DNA from: Aequorivita lipolytica
GTDB lineage: Bacteria; Bacteroidota; Bacteroidia; Flavobacteriales; Flavobacteriaceae
Length of the DNA: 64,000 bases
NCBI RefSeq assembly: GCF_007997135.1
Contig: NZ_VORU01000002.1
Span: forward strand, 310,001 to 374,000
Reading direction: 5' to 3'
How positions within the stretch are numbered: the first letter of the stretch is position 1; every line of letters begins with the position of its first letter. A model generated the notes under the pieces. The model searched no databases. It had not been told where the DNA came from and worked only from the letters and a program-made list of their open reading frames with translations. A program made the position numbers and the translations under genes. Positions 17,135 to 26,092 of this stretch are shown here, piece after piece.

Positions 17135-18619
17135 ATGTTTTTCAAAATACTTTTTCTTTCAATTTTTTGTGTCTTTGCAGCAATCGGGCAAACCTCTTTT
17201 TTAGAAATGCCAAATGATTTAAGTAAAAAGAATTATTCTGTTGAAAATGCTTTTGTAGTAGTAGATGATGAAAAACAAACTTTTGCAACATTCTTGACCA
17301 ATGAAAATACTATAAACGCCTATCTATATTCCGAAAACGCGGAGTCAATATCTAAATTTGCGTCCAAAGGCTTACCGGAAGGATATAATGAAATCATCGG
17401 AAAAACTATTAAAGATGGTCAAGTTCGTTTGTATTTTAAAGAATACTACAATAAAAAATTTGGAGCCGTACTTTTCGATTTTGAAAGAAAACAATCTATT
17501 GAAACCGAATTTGGTTTTAAATTGAAGGATGAAATCTATCTTCAATCGCACAGTTACCGAGACAGGCTTTATATAATCACAGTAAGTAAAAAAACTTCTA
17601 TTTTAAATATATATACTTTTCAGCACGATGGAAAGTTTGAAAAAAAATCATTCGACTTCACCGAAAATATTTTTGTGAATGGAAAAAACGAACCTACCAC
17701 ACTTTATAAACTTTTATACGATAGTTTTAATGGATTAACATCAGTTGTTAAAATTGAGGAGTCAAATCCTAATTCACTTCAAATTACAAGCAATCTTTCC
17801 AAGATTTATGACCGCGGCAATTCCTTCATTCTCTCTATTGACAAAGAAGATTTATTTACATACTTACTTGAGTTTAAAGTGCCAGAGCTTTCAGTAAAAA
17901 TTTCAGCAATTGAAAAACTGAATGAAATTGGTGATGAAAAATTTAACACAACTAATTCATATCTGTATAAGGATAAAATATTCCAGATTGGCGGAAACAG
18001 TAAAATATTGGTTTTTACTATAAAAGAACTTGACACAAAAAAGGAACTAAAACGTTATGTTTTTTCAAAAGACGAAGACATACCTTTTAAAAATAGCGCC
18101 ATTATTGAAGAATATGCTACAAATAGATCCATCAAAACGAAGGAATTGGATAACGCTGCTTTACTTCTTCAAATATTCAATAGAGGAAATAGTGGAGTTG
18201 CTATTAATCCAACAAGCACTGGCTACCAAATAACAATGGGAGGAAGTGAAATTATAAAAAAAGGAGGAGGCGGTGGCTTTGGACCAATGATGGTAGGTGG
18301 TTCCGGTAATGGGATGTCAATAAATAGCACGGGAGGTGGGATGGTAGTCACGAGCGGTTTCAACCCTACATTTTATTCCTTTGGAGGCTACGCCTACAAC
18401 GAAGAGAACAGAACCAAACGCATTGAGTGTCTGTTCAATGAAGATTTTGAGCACATAGATGGTGAAATTCCTCAAAATGTTTTTAATAGGTTAAGAAACC
18501 ATATTTCAAATCTGCCAAAAGCAAAAGCAGAAACGTTGTTTAAAATGAATGATTTTTTTGTTTATGGCAGGTATTTTTCCAAAGAGAATGTTTATAATTT
18601 TTTTAAATTTTCAGACTAA
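17135..18619 (+). CDS. hypothetical secreted protein
   Basis: I do not recognise this 494-residue protein. It begins with a signal peptide (FKILFLSIFCVFAAIGQTSF, cleavage probably after IGQ or nearby), then a mixed strand-rich region without clear motifs. Residues about 375-405 are unusually glycine-rich (KKGGGGGFGPMMVGGSGNG), and the C-terminal part ends with ENVYNFFKFSD. There is no T9SS tail. It may be a periplasmic or outer-membrane protein. It follows metG after 45 bp of CTCAAATT-type repeats and precedes tex by nine bases, so it may be cotranscribed with tex. Confidence 0.6.
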   Translation: MFFKILFLSIFCVFAAIGQTSFLEMPNDLSKKNYSVENAFVVVDDEKQTFATFLTNENTINAYLYSENAESISKFASKGLPEGYNEIIGKTIKDGQVRLYFKEYYNKKFGAVLFDFERKQSIETEFGFKLKDEIYLQSHSYRDRLYIITVSKKTSILNIYTFQHDGKFEKKSFDFTENIFVNGKNEPTTLYKLLYDSFNGLTSVVKIEESNPNSLQITSNLSKIYDRGNSFILSIDKEDLFTYLLEFKVPELSVKISAIEKLNEIGDEKFNTTNSYLYKDKIFQIGGNSKILVFTIKELDTKKELKRYVFSKDEDIPFKNSAIIEEYATNRSIKTKELDNAALLLQIFNRGNSGVAINPTSTGYQITMGGSEIIKKGGGGGFGPMMVGGSGNGMSINSTGGGMVVTSGFNPTFYSFGGYAYNEENRTKRIECLFNEDFEHIDGEIPQNVFNRLRNHISNLPKAKAETLFKMNDFFVYGRYFSKENVYNFFKFSD

Positions 18620-18628
18620 TTTTCCATA

Positions 18629-20770
18629 ATGAAAAACCTCCTTCAATACATAACCTCCCAAACCCAACTACCCAAAAAAAGCGTTGAGAATACGGTCAAG
18701 CTTTTAAACGAAGACTGCACCATCCCCTTTATTTCACGCTACCGAAAGGAGTTGACGGGCAATCTTGATGAGGTCCAAATTGGTGATATTGTAAAATACA
18801 AAGATCAGTTTGAAGCGTTAGAAAAACGTAAAACTGCTATACTAAAATCTTTGGAAGAACAAGAAGTTTTGAGTGATGAACTTCGGAACAAAATTGAAGA
18901 AGCAACAGATTTAATCACTTTGGAAGATTTGTATTTGCCGTACAAAAAGAAGCGAAAAACAAAAGCAGATACAGCGCGTGAAAACGGTTTGGAGCTTCTC
19001 GCGAAAATTATAATGAGTCAATCCCGAAATCTTGGTAGCACAGAAATTTCTTCACTTGCTTCAAAATACATAAAAGGCGAAGTGAATTCCGAAGAGGACG
19101 CTTTGGAAGGCGCACGCCACATTATTGCAGAATGGATTAACGAACGTACCGATATTCGGAATATGCTGCGGCACCAATTGGAACGTTTCGCCACAATTTC
19201 AACTAAGGTAGTTAAGAAATTTAAAGATGACGAAAAAGCCCAAAAATTCCGCGATTATTTTGATTGGAACGAAGGGTTGAATAAAATTCCTTCGCATAGA
19301 CTATTGGCAATTCTACGCGCAACTTCCGAAGGATTTATTCGCCAGAAAATAGAAATTGATGATGAAAAGGCCATTTCAAAAATTGAAGATCGAGTCATAA
19401 AATCAAATGATGCTGCTTCAAAACAAATTAAACTGGCCATTGAAGATAGCTATAAACGGCTGTTGCTTCCAGCACTTTCAAACGAAGCGTTGTCTGCGGC
19501 CAAAGAGAAAGCAGACGAAACTGCAATTAACGTTTTTGCCAAAAACTTAAAACAACTTTTGCTTGGTTCGCCTTTGGGGGAAAAGCGCGTTTTGGCCATT
19601 GATCCAGGTTTTAGAACGGGCTGCAAAATAGTTTGCCTCGATGCCCAAGGCGGTTTGCAGCACAACGAAACCATTTATCCGCACGCTCCAAAAAACGACA
19701 CCAAAGGAGCGATGAAAAAGATAAGTTCGCTGGCCGATGCTTATAAAATTGATGCAATCGCCATTGGCAATGGAACTGCTTCGCGGGAAACGGAGCAATT
19801 CATAAAACGAATCCATTTTAAAAATGCGATGCAGGTTTTTGTGGTGAGCGAGGCTGGCGCTTCTATCTATTCGGCTTCAAAAATTGCACGTGATGAATTT
19901 CCGAATTATGATGTTACCGTTCGAGGTTCTGTGTCCATCGGTCGCCGTTTGCAGGATCCGCTAGCGGAACTTGTAAAAATTGATGCAAAATCCATTGGTG
20001 TTGGGCAATATCAGCACGATGTTGATCAAACAAAATTGAAAAGTTCGTTGGACACTTCGGTGGAATTATGTGTGAATGCAGTTGGTGTAAACATAAATAC
20101 GGCAAGCATCCCACTTTTAAGTTATGTATCGGGAATCGGTCCAAAACTGGCTGAAAATGTAGTAAACTATCGCGAAGAAAAGGGCGCATTTTCTTCACGC
20201 GAAGAAATTAAAAAAGTACCGCGTTTAGGTGGAAAAGCTTTTGAACAGGCGGCGGGATTTCTTCGAATTAAAAATGGCGAAAATCCGTTGGATGATTCGT
20301 CCGTACATCCCGAAAGTTATTCGGTGGTCTCAAAAATGGCGAAGGATGAAAAAGTAAAAGTTTCAGAATTGATAGGAAACAAAGCACTGTTGCAGAAAAT
20401 TAATCTTGAAAAATACATTTCAGAAAAAACTGGGCTACCCACTTTAAAAGATATTATCAAAGAACTTGAAAAACCGGGACTTGACATTCGCGAAGAGGTT
20501 AAGGTTTTCACTTTCAACCAAAACATAAAAACCATCATCGATTTGCAGGAAGGACAATTGCTGCCTGGAATTGTGAATAACATCACTAATTTCGGTTGTT
20601 TTGTGGATATTGGAATAAAGGAAAGTGGCTTGATTCACGTTTCAAATCTTGCTGATTCCTTTGTGAAGGACGTAAGCGAGCATGTACATTTGCACCAACA
20701 AATTGTGGTAAAAGTATTGGAGGTTGATGTGCCCAGAAAGCGAATTCAGCTGAAATTACACAAAAATTAA
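18629..20770 (+). CDS. tex: Tex family RNA-binding transcription accessory protein
   Basis: The 713-residue protein has the Tex architecture. The N-terminal helix-turn-helix region contains PFISRYRKELTGNLDEVQI. The YqgF/RuvX-like nuclease fold contains VLAIDPGFRTGCKIVCLD. A helix-hairpin-helix contains LLSYVSGIGPKLAENVVNYR, and the C-terminal S1 RNA-binding domain (about 640-710) contains GIVNNITNFGCFVDIGIKES. Tex homologues bind RNA and RNA polymerase; the bacterial role is still loosely defined. The length is usual for Bacteroidetes Tex and all domains are present. Confidence 0.96.
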   Translation: MKNLLQYITSQTQLPKKSVENTVKLLNEDCTIPFISRYRKELTGNLDEVQIGDIVKYKDQFEALEKRKTAILKSLEEQEVLSDELRNKIEEATDLITLEDLYLPYKKKRKTKADTARENGLELLAKIIMSQSRNLGSTEISSLASKYIKGEVNSEEDALEGARHIIAEWINERTDIRNMLRHQLERFATISTKVVKKFKDDEKAQKFRDYFDWNEGLNKIPSHRLLAILRATSEGFIRQKIEIDDEKAISKIEDRVIKSNDAASKQIKLAIEDSYKRLLLPALSNEALSAAKEKADETAINVFAKNLKQLLLGSPLGEKRVLAIDPGFRTGCKIVCLDAQGGLQHNETIYPHAPKNDTKGAMKKISSLADAYKIDAIAIGNGTASRETEQFIKRIHFKNAMQVFVVSEAGASIYSASKIARDEFPNYDVTVRGSVSIGRRLQDPLAELVKIDAKSIGVGQYQHDVDQTKLKSSLDTSVELCVNAVGVNINTASIPLLSYVSGIGPKLAENVVNYREEKGAFSSREEIKKVPRLGGKAFEQAAGFLRIKNGENPLDDSSVHPESYSVVSKMAKDEKVKVSELIGNKALLQKINLEKYISEKTGLPTLKDIIKELEKPGLDIREEVKVFTFNQNIKTIIDLQEGQLLPGIVNNITNFGCFVDIGIKESGLIHVSNLADSFVKDVSEHVHLHQQIVVKVLEVDVPRKRIQLKLHKN

Positions 20771-20870
20771 ATTCTTCAAAATAGTTTTCAGCAATTGCTA
20801 AACATTTCCCAAACCATCTAAAACAAAAGTGGTTGATCTGAATATTTCTTATCTTGAAAGGAAAATAATT

Positions 20871-21287
20871 ATGAGTAAAGAAAGGAACATTCAGGCACAG
20901 GAAACATTTGGCGATGCAGTAAATTCAGGAAATTTGGAAAACATCCGTGGGGTTGTTTCAGAAAATGTAAAAGACCACGATCCTGCTGAAATACAGGGAA
21001 AAGGAGCGCAAGGATTTATTGATTTTTTTAGTATGATGCGAAAAGCTTTTCCAGACTTTAAAGTTGATGTGAAACACATGGTTACGGATGAGGAAAATGT
21101 AAGTTTTGCATATACTGCTTCTGGCACACATAAAGGAAATTTTATGGGAATTGCCCCTACTGGAAAAAGTTTTCAAGTCCGAGGCATGCAAATAAGTCGT
21201 TTTGAAGATGGTAAATTAATAGAACGTTGGGGAAGTACCGATGAACTTGGAATTTTGAAACAATTGGGCTTTGATCCCACTTCATAA
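20871..21287 (+). CDS. SnoaL-like / ester cyclase family protein (NTF2-like fold)
   Basis: About 138 residues. The pattern (an N-terminal helix followed by NLENIRGVVSENVKDHDP, then GFIDFFSMMRKAFPDFKVDV, GTHKGNFMGIAPTGK and a final IERWGSTDELGILKQLG) is that of the SnoaL-like ester-cyclase/NTF2-like family. Its substrate cannot be told. A GTG at 20829 is in frame, but the ATG at 20871 is preceded by a good Shine-Dalgarno-like AAAGGA seven to twelve bases upstream and gives the usual family start. Confidence 0.82.
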   Translation: MSKERNIQAQETFGDAVNSGNLENIRGVVSENVKDHDPAEIQGKGAQGFIDFFSMMRKAFPDFKVDVKHMVTDEENVSFAYTASGTHKGNFMGIAPTGKSFQVRGMQISRFEDGKLIERWGSTDELGILKQLGFDPTS

Positions 21288-21314
21288 GGATTCAGTTCAA
21301 ATTACATACGCTGA

Positions 21315-22265
21315 ATGCTTAAAATTGCTTTCCACCCCATCTACAAACACCCTCTGCCCAAAGGACACCGTTTTCCTATGTCTAAATATGAGTTGCTTCC
21401 ACAACAATTGTTGCACGAAGGAACCTGCAAAGCCGAAAACTTTTTTGAACCAAAAATGCTTTCCGAAGAAAATATTCTCGCGGTGCACACAAAGGAATAT
21501 TTTAATAGTTTACTGAATCTTACTTTAGATAAAAGTGCAGCACGAAAAATTGGGTTTCCACTTTCCGAGGCGCTTGTACAACGAGGAAGGATTATTTCCC
21601 AAGGGACGATTGATTGTTGTGAATATGCATTGAAATATGGCATTGCAATGAACATTGCCGGCGGCACACACCACGCCTATACCGATCACGGGGAAGGATT
21701 TTGTTTGTTGAATGATCAAGCGATTGCGGCGAAATACCTTTTGATGAAATATGGAACAGTCGATAAAACGGTTCCGCAACAGGTGCGGAACGACAACGTC
21801 GTTGTCAACAAAATATTAATAGTGGATTTGGACGTTCACCAAGGTAACGGCACCGCCAAAATTTTTGAAAATGACGAAAGCGTTTTTACATTTTCTATGC
21901 ACGGTGCAGGAAATTATCCTTTTGAAAAAGAAAAAAGTGATTTGGATATTGCCATTCCCGATGGAAGTGGCGATGCAATTTATCTTCAGAAATTAAAGGA
22001 AACTTTACCAAAGTTGATTGAAGAACAGAAGTCAGATTTTATCTTTTATTTAAGTGGCGTGGATATTTTGGAAACCGATAAATTGGGAAGGTTAAACTGT
22101 ACCGTGGAAGGCTGTAAAGAACGCGACCGTTTTGTGCTGCAATTGTGTAAAGATTTACAAATTCCTGTTGAGGTTAGTATGGGTGGTGGCTATTCCCCAG
22201 AAATAAAAACTATTATAGAGGCGCACGCAAACACTTTTAGGTTGGCAACGAAGATTTATTTTTAA
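21315..22265 (+). CDS. histone-deacetylase-family (AcuC/AphA-like) zinc hydrolase
   Basis: The 316-residue protein has the arginase/deacetylase fold signatures: GGTHHAYTDHGEGFCLLND (the catalytic His pair), DLDVHQGNGT (zinc ligands Asp and His), MHGAGNYPF, and SGVDILETDKLGRL. Bacterial members deacetylate acetyl-lysine (AcuC-like) or small acetylated amines; the substrate here is unknown. Residues 153-164 (VPQQVRNDNVVV) are exactly encoded by a 36-bp double palindrome at 21771-21806, inserted on the surface before the zinc-binding strand. A one-base gap separates it from the next small gene, suggesting coupling. Confidence 0.9.
   Translation: MLKIAFHPIYKHPLPKGHRFPMSKYELLPQQLLHEGTCKAENFFEPKMLSEENILAVHTKEYFNSLLNLTLDKSAARKIGFPLSEALVQRGRIISQGTIDCCEYALKYGIAMNIAGGTHHAYTDHGEGFCLLNDQAIAAKYLLMKYGTVDKTVPQQVRNDNVVVNKILIVDLDVHQGNGTAKIFENDESVFTFSMHGAGNYPFEKEKSDLDIAIPDGSGDAIYLQKLKETLPKLIEEQKSDFIFYLSGVDILETDKLGRLNCTVEGCKERDRFVLQLCKDLQIPVEVSMGGGYSPEIKTIIEAHANTFRLATKIYF
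21771..21806. repeat. two consecutive perfect palindromes inside the deacetylase gene
   Basis: GTTCCGCA / TGCGGAAC (8-bp arms, 5-base loop) is followed at once by GACAACG / CGTTGTC (7-bp arms, one central base). The 36 bp equal twelve codons and fall exactly in phase with the gene, so the frame is preserved. Confidence 0.85.
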
Positions 22266-22266
22266 C

Positions 22267-22479
22267 ATGTCAAAAAAGAAAAAAGGCAAGAAGAAATCCA
22301 CCTTCGCTAAAGCTTCGGCAGACGAGGGAAAAAAAGGACTAAAAGAAGAATGCTGCGAAAAGTATCTCAAAAAAGGAGAGCAGAAACGATGCAGACGTTG
22401 CCCGTGTTTTGATATGACCGAAGCGAAACGTTTGCAGCGGTTTGAGCATTTGGAAATAGCAATTAATTCCGGAGATTAA
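22267..22479 (+). CDS. small lysine- and cysteine-rich protein, function unknown
   Basis: The 70-residue basic protein has two cysteine groups, EECCEKY and RCRRCPCFD, that could bind a metal ion. The N-terminus is lysine-rich. Residues about 12-20 (FAKASADEG) are translated from a well-known flavobacterial repeat, so the native protein is probably about 60 residues. It begins one base after the deacetylase stop codon and is likely translated with it. No function can be assigned. Confidence 0.65.
   Translation: MSKKKKGKKKSTFAKASADEGKKGLKEECCEKYLKKGEQKRCRRCPCFDMTEAKRLQRFEHLEIAINSGD
22299..22328 (+). repeat. CTTCGGCAGACGAGG-family repeat in a small gene
   Basis: The CTTCGCTAAAGCTTCGGCAG core followed by ACGAGGG is a common Bacteroidetes repeat whose in-frame translation gives the KASADEG peptide. 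Confidence 0.75.
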
Positions 22480-22482
22480 AAT

Positions 22483-24561
22483 TTATAAATACAGTCCAAG
22501 TTTAATCTTCCAATAGGGTACTTTCTCCTCAAAATATTCAAAATACGGTTTTAAAGCTTCCGGATCTTCAAGTGATTTTTGTGCAGTTTTGATTTTCTGA
22601 ATTTCTTCAGAAGTAATGAGTTCGGAAAAGTCAAATTCACTTCCTAATTGATGCATTTTTATAAAGTGTCCATAAACTGAATCTTCTGAAAGTCCGCGTT
22701 GATTTGCAATTTCCAAAGGTGAAAAATTATCTTCTTTAAACATTTTATAACTGCGTTCGTGTGTTGGTAAATCGCTTTCCAAACCGTCTAAATGCCTATT
22801 GATTATCTTTAGAAAATCGTCAGCATATTTTTCAAGTTTGGCTTCCCCAACTCCAGAAATTTCTGCAAATTCTTCTCGGTTTCGAGGTTTTTTGTATTCC
22901 ATATCTTCTAAAGCAGCGTCGCTAAAAACAATGTAGGCTGGCATTCCAGCTTCCTGTGCTAATTTTGTTCGAAGCGTTTTAAGTTTTTCAAAAAGATCAG
23001 CGCGTTTTCGGGGCGCTCTTTCAGTCTTCACTTTTTCGGTTTCTTGAATGATGTTTGCCAAACGAACTTTTTTACCCTCATACAAAACTTTCTTTGCAAA
23101 AGGAGTAAGCAATAACCGCCCGTTTTCGTGAAAATAGATCTGTAAAATCCCCTGATTTAAAAGTTGAATAACATATTGCTGCAAATCGCGCCACGAAATA
23201 TCTTTTGCGGCGCCGAAAGTTTTTATGTTTTGGTAACCTTTATCATAAACCTGAGCATTTTGTGAACCACGGAGTACGTCCAAAACCATTCCCATTGCTT
23301 CCTGTTCTTGTAGTCGCGCAACCGCAGAGCAAACTTTTTGGGCAATTAGCGTTCCATCAAAATATTTTGGCGGCGTTTTGCAGATGTCGCAATTGCCGCA
23401 ATCTTCAGTTATATGTTCACCAAAATAACCCAAAAGGGCCTTTCTTCGGCAACTCAAAGCTTCAGCGAATTGCTGCATTCTTTCAAGTTTAGCCAATTGA
23501 TACGTTTCGGTTTCTGTGCCTTCAGCAAATTTCCGAAGCATAATAACATCTGCGAAACTGTAGAAAAGTATGGTATGAGACGCCAAACCATCTCTTCCGC
23601 TACGACCAATTTCCTGATAATAAGCTTCAATGTTTTTTGGCATATTGTAGTGGATCACCCAACGCACATTGCTTTTGTCGATACCCATTCCAAAAGCGAT
23701 TGTTGCAACAATAATTGGCGTTCGGTCATTTACAAAATTATCTTGGATGGTGCTTCTTTCTTCTGAAGTAAGACCAGCGTGATAGGCTTCTGCTCTATAA
23801 CCTTTTGACTTTAGTGTAGCCGCCAGTTTCTCTGTACTTTTTCTGCTTAAACAATAAATGATGCCGCTTTCATCTGTATGTTTTTTCAGAAAATCGAGAA
23901 TTTGTTTGTTTCGGTTTTGTCCAGGACGAACGTCTAAATATAAATTTGGCCTATCAAAGGAAGCGATAAATGTTTCTGCATTTGGAATAGCGAGTTGATT
24001 TGCAATGTCTTCTCGCGTAGGTTTATCTGCAGTAGCTGTAAGTGCTATCAATGGGACGTTTGGAAATTGTTCCTTCAAGCTTTTAAGTTGCGTATAAGCT
24101 GGACGAAAATCGTGCCCCCAACTGGAAATACAGTGTGCTTCATCAACGGCGAAAAGGCTTATTTTTATTGACTTCAGAATAAAATTCAATTGTGGAAGAC
24201 TTTCGGGAGCTACATATAACAACTTTAAATTTTCGTTTTGGAGATCTTTTAAAACCTGTTGCTGTTCTTCATAAGGTTGGGAACTGTTGTAGAAAGTGGC
24301 AGAAATCCCGTTTGCTTTTAAAGCATCCACTTGATCTTTCATTAAAGCGATTAGTGGAGAAACAATAATTGCAGTTCCTTCCATAGCCAATGCGGGCAAT
24401 TGAAAGCACAACGATTTCCCGCCGCCTGTGGGCATAATTGCGATGGTGTCTTTTTGATCTAATACATTATTTATGATTTCTTCCTGATTTGGTAGAAATT
24501 TCTCGTAACCGAAATACGTTTTGAGCAAATCGAATATGTTTAATTGAGTAGTTGTATCCAT
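22483..24561 (-). CDS. recQ: ATP-dependent DNA helicase RecQ
   Basis: The 692-residue 3'-5' helicase has Walker [14 protein letters not shown] near 40-52, DEAH in [17 protein letters not shown], motif [11 protein letters not shown], and the zinc-binding cysteines CRRK...CGNCDIC of the RQC region. The RQC winged helix and an HRDC domain ([19 protein letters not shown]) follow, then a C-terminal helix-turn-helix ([14 protein letters not shown]). It functions in recombination and replication restart. The only neighbour on the strand, ssb, is closed off by a terminator at 24592-24619. Confidence 0.96.
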   Translation of the reverse strand: MDTTTQLNIFDLLKTYFGYEKFLPNQEEIINNVLDQKDTIAIMPTGGGKSLCFQLPALAMEGTAIIVSPLIALMKDQVDALKANGISATFYNSSQPYEEQQQVLKDLQNENLKLLYVAPESLPQLNFILKSIKISLFAVDEAHCISSWGHDFRPAYTQLKSLKEQFPNVPLIALTATADKPTREDIANQLAIPNAETFIASFDRPNLYLDVRPGQNRNKQILDFLKKHTDESGIIYCLSRKSTEKLAATLKSKGYRAEAYHAGLTSEERSTIQDNFVNDRTPIIVATIAFGMGIDKSNVRWVIHYNMPKNIEAYYQEIGRSGRDGLASHTILFYSFADVIMLRKFAEGTETETYQLAKLERMQQFAEALSCRRKALLGYFGEHITEDCGNCDICKTPPKYFDGTLIAQKVCSAVARLQEQEAMGMVLDVLRGSQNAQVYDKGYQNIKTFGAAKDISWRDLQQYVIQLLNQGILQIYFHENGRLLLTPFAKKVLYEGKKVRLANIIQETEKVKTERAPRKRADLFEKLKTLRTKLAQEAGMPAYIVFSDAALEDMEYKKPRNREEFAEISGVGEAKLEKYADDFLKIINRHLDGLESDLPTHERSYKMFKEDNFSPLEIANQRGLSEDSVYGHFIKMHQLGSEFDFSELITSEEIQKIKTAQKSLEDPEALKPYFEYFEEKVPYWKIKLGLYL

Positions 24562-24591
24562 TGCTGTAAAAATAAAGATTTCAAATTTAAA

Positions 24592-24619
24592 AAGCCTCCC
24601 GAATTTAATCGGGAGGCTT
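24592..24619 (-). terminator. intrinsic terminator of ssb
   Basis: An 11-bp stem (AAGCCTCCCGA / TCGGGAGGCTT) with a six-base loop, followed on the minus strand by TTTTTAAA. It lies 16 bases past the ssb stop codon. Confidence 0.85.
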
Positions 24620-24634
24620 GGTTGGCCAGTCGTT

Positions 24635-24970
24635 TTATTTACTCCCCAGCATGACTAGCTCGTTGCAAAATACTTCAGTAATATAATGTTTATTGCCCTC
24701 CTTATCATCCCACGACCTATTCGTAAGCTTTCCTTCTATAACGATTTCCTGACCTTTGGTCACATAATTTTCGACCACCTTAACGAGTCCACCTTTTACA
24801 ACTACGTTGTGCCAATAGGTGCGTTCTACTTTTTGACCCTCTTTGTCTTTGTAACTGTCATCTGTGGCCATTGAGAATTTGGCCATTTTATTGCCATCGG
24901 CAAAAGTTACGATTTCTGGGTCTTGGCCCAATCTTCCAATCAACTGTACTTTGTTTCTAAGTGCGTTCAT
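24635..24970 (-). CDS. ssb: single-stranded DNA-binding protein (short form)
   Basis: The 111-residue OB-fold SSB starts [20 protein letters not shown], contains the [13 protein letters not shown] block, and stops right after [11 protein letters not shown]. It therefore lacks the glycine-rich linker and the acidic C-terminal tip (DDDIPF type) through which SSBs recruit RecQ, PriA and others. Flavobacteria commonly carry both a long and a short SSB; this looks like the short paralogue. recQ lies next to it on the same strand, which is notable given the missing interaction tail. Confidence 0.93.
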   Translation of the reverse strand: MNALRNKVQLIGRLGQDPEIVTFADGNKMAKFSMATDDSYKDKEGQKVERTYWHNVVVKGGLVKVVENYVTKGQEIVIEGKLTNRSWDDKEGNKHYITEVFCNELVMLGSK

Positions 24971-25030
24971 GATTTCTAAATTTTAATGTTAAACAATTGA
25001 TACTATCGAAGTTATTTTTATTCGACAGGA

Positions 25031-25038
25031 CAAACTTA
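25031..25038 (-). promoter_or_regulatory. candidate -7 element (TAAGTTTG) for ssb
   Basis: A TAnnTTTG match on the minus strand about 60 bases before the ssb ATG. Nearby, TAAAATTTAGAA occurs twice (beside the ATG and at about 25049-25060), a possible direct-repeat operator. The rest of 25039-25180 holds nothing I can identify. Confidence 0.35.
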
Positions 25039-25184
25039 CATTGGCTTCTAAATTTTAGTTGGTTGTTACGTATTTACTTTCGTTTATAGTTGTTTGTAAG
25101 CGTTTGAAAACATATCTTATTTTAAGAAAATCCAATGTTTATAGTATTCGGAGCTCTTTTCAGAATTTCGAAAAACATCAAAAA

Positions 25185-25207
25185 AAATCCTGGAATGTCC
25201 AGGATTT
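25185..25207 (-). terminator. intrinsic terminator of the ferritin-like operon
   Basis: A 10-bp stem (AAATCCTGGA / TCCAGGATTT) with a three-base loop, followed by a run of seven T on the minus strand; 27 bases past the stop codon. Confidence 0.85.
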
Positions 25208-25233
25208 ATTCTTCAAATGTGTATTTATTTTGA

Positions 25234-26061
25234 TTAGGAAACGATAAAGATACCGCCAATAGCAAGAACTTCGTTCATAGTCAAAGGTTCATCGAAAGCC
25301 TCAGTAACGGCATCGTCGCCACCTACGGAACCGAATAATCCACTTAAGTTTACACCACCCTGAACGAGATTGCTCTCCGGAATTTCACCTCCATAAATGG
25401 GAGCAAACGCTGATGGTAAGGTATTTTGAGATCTAGTAATCCATCCTTTTTCACCGCGCATTCTTCTAACTTGTGAAGCATGGCGCGCTTCAACGGAGTG
25501 AATCTGCAAAGCGTAGGTCAATAAGGTATCGTCATTGGCCAATGCTCCAGCCTGCCCTTTATAAGCACGAACTCCCGTGTCTTCAAACCCTTGTGCAAGC
25601 GCCATAAAGGTTGGGTAATCATTAAAGGGGTCAAGGTTTAATCCACCAGGTGCTCCAGTGAAATCGAACTCTGGTTTTAGATCACCATCTTGTAAACCCA
25701 GTGCCGCAAGTAGAAAATCTACGTGTGCATCCTCATGTCTGGAAATAGTGGAAAATACGGTTTCATCCTCTGATGGAATAACCCCACTATCTAAGCCCAA
25801 TTGGTAAAATTCGCGTTCCAAATATTCTAAGGTTAGTGCAAATTTTAGTACATCCTCGTTGGAAGCCATTTTGTTTCCAAAACCCATAGCAAGAGTAGCA
25901 GCTTTAGTTTTGGAGCTCGTTGCGGCCAAAGCAAAAGGTATTGATGCCAAGGCAACATTTTTCCCTACATTTTTAAATTGTTGAAATGAATCCCTTCTAG
26001 AGCTCTTCTCTTTTAAAAGCTTATCGTCTGAAAGAATATCTAATATTTTTATAAAATTCAT
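25234..26061 (-). CDS. ferritin-like domain protein
   Basis: The 275-residue protein has two long-helix pairs with ExxH-type motifs spaced as in ferritin-like diiron proteins: EYLEREFY, ISRHEDAHVDFL, and SVEARHASQVRRMRG. The N-terminus (KSSRRDSFQQF followed by a hydrophobic stretch) looks like a Tat-like or signal-anchor sequence, suggesting periplasmic localisation. It is the second gene of a tandem ferritin-like pair, 31 bp after its paralogue and sharing motifs such as EDTGVRAYKG. The function of this pair, frequent in Bacteroidetes, is not established; iron or redox stress is a guess. Confidence 0.82.
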   Translation of the reverse strand: MNFIKILDILSDDKLLKEKSSRRDSFQQFKNVGKNVALASIPFALAATSSKTKAATLAMGFGNKMASNEDVLKFALTLEYLEREFYQLGLDSGVIPSEDETVFSTISRHEDAHVDFLLAALGLQDGDLKPEFDFTGAPGGLNLDPFNDYPTFMALAQGFEDTGVRAYKGQAGALANDDTLLTYALQIHSVEARHASQVRRMRGEKGWITRSQNTLPSAFAPIYGGEIPESNLVQGGVNLSGLFGSVGGDDAVTEAFDEPLTMNEVLAIGGIFIVS

Positions 26062-26092
26062 AATATTATGTTTTTAAGATTGATAGTTAATT

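Noticed and set aside
21271-21516. 81-residue Cys-rich ORF at the start of the deacetylase gene
   Set aside because: Frame shadow overlapping the genuine N-terminus of the deacetylase.
24971-25030. Riboswitch or autoregulatory RNA before ssb
   Set aside because: Only a duplicated TAAAATTTAGAA motif is visible; no conserved RNA fold could be supported.
25059-25247. 62-residue ORF between ssb and the ferritin-like gene
   Set aside because: It runs through the terminator hairpin and into the opposite gene, with no ribosome-binding site or motif.
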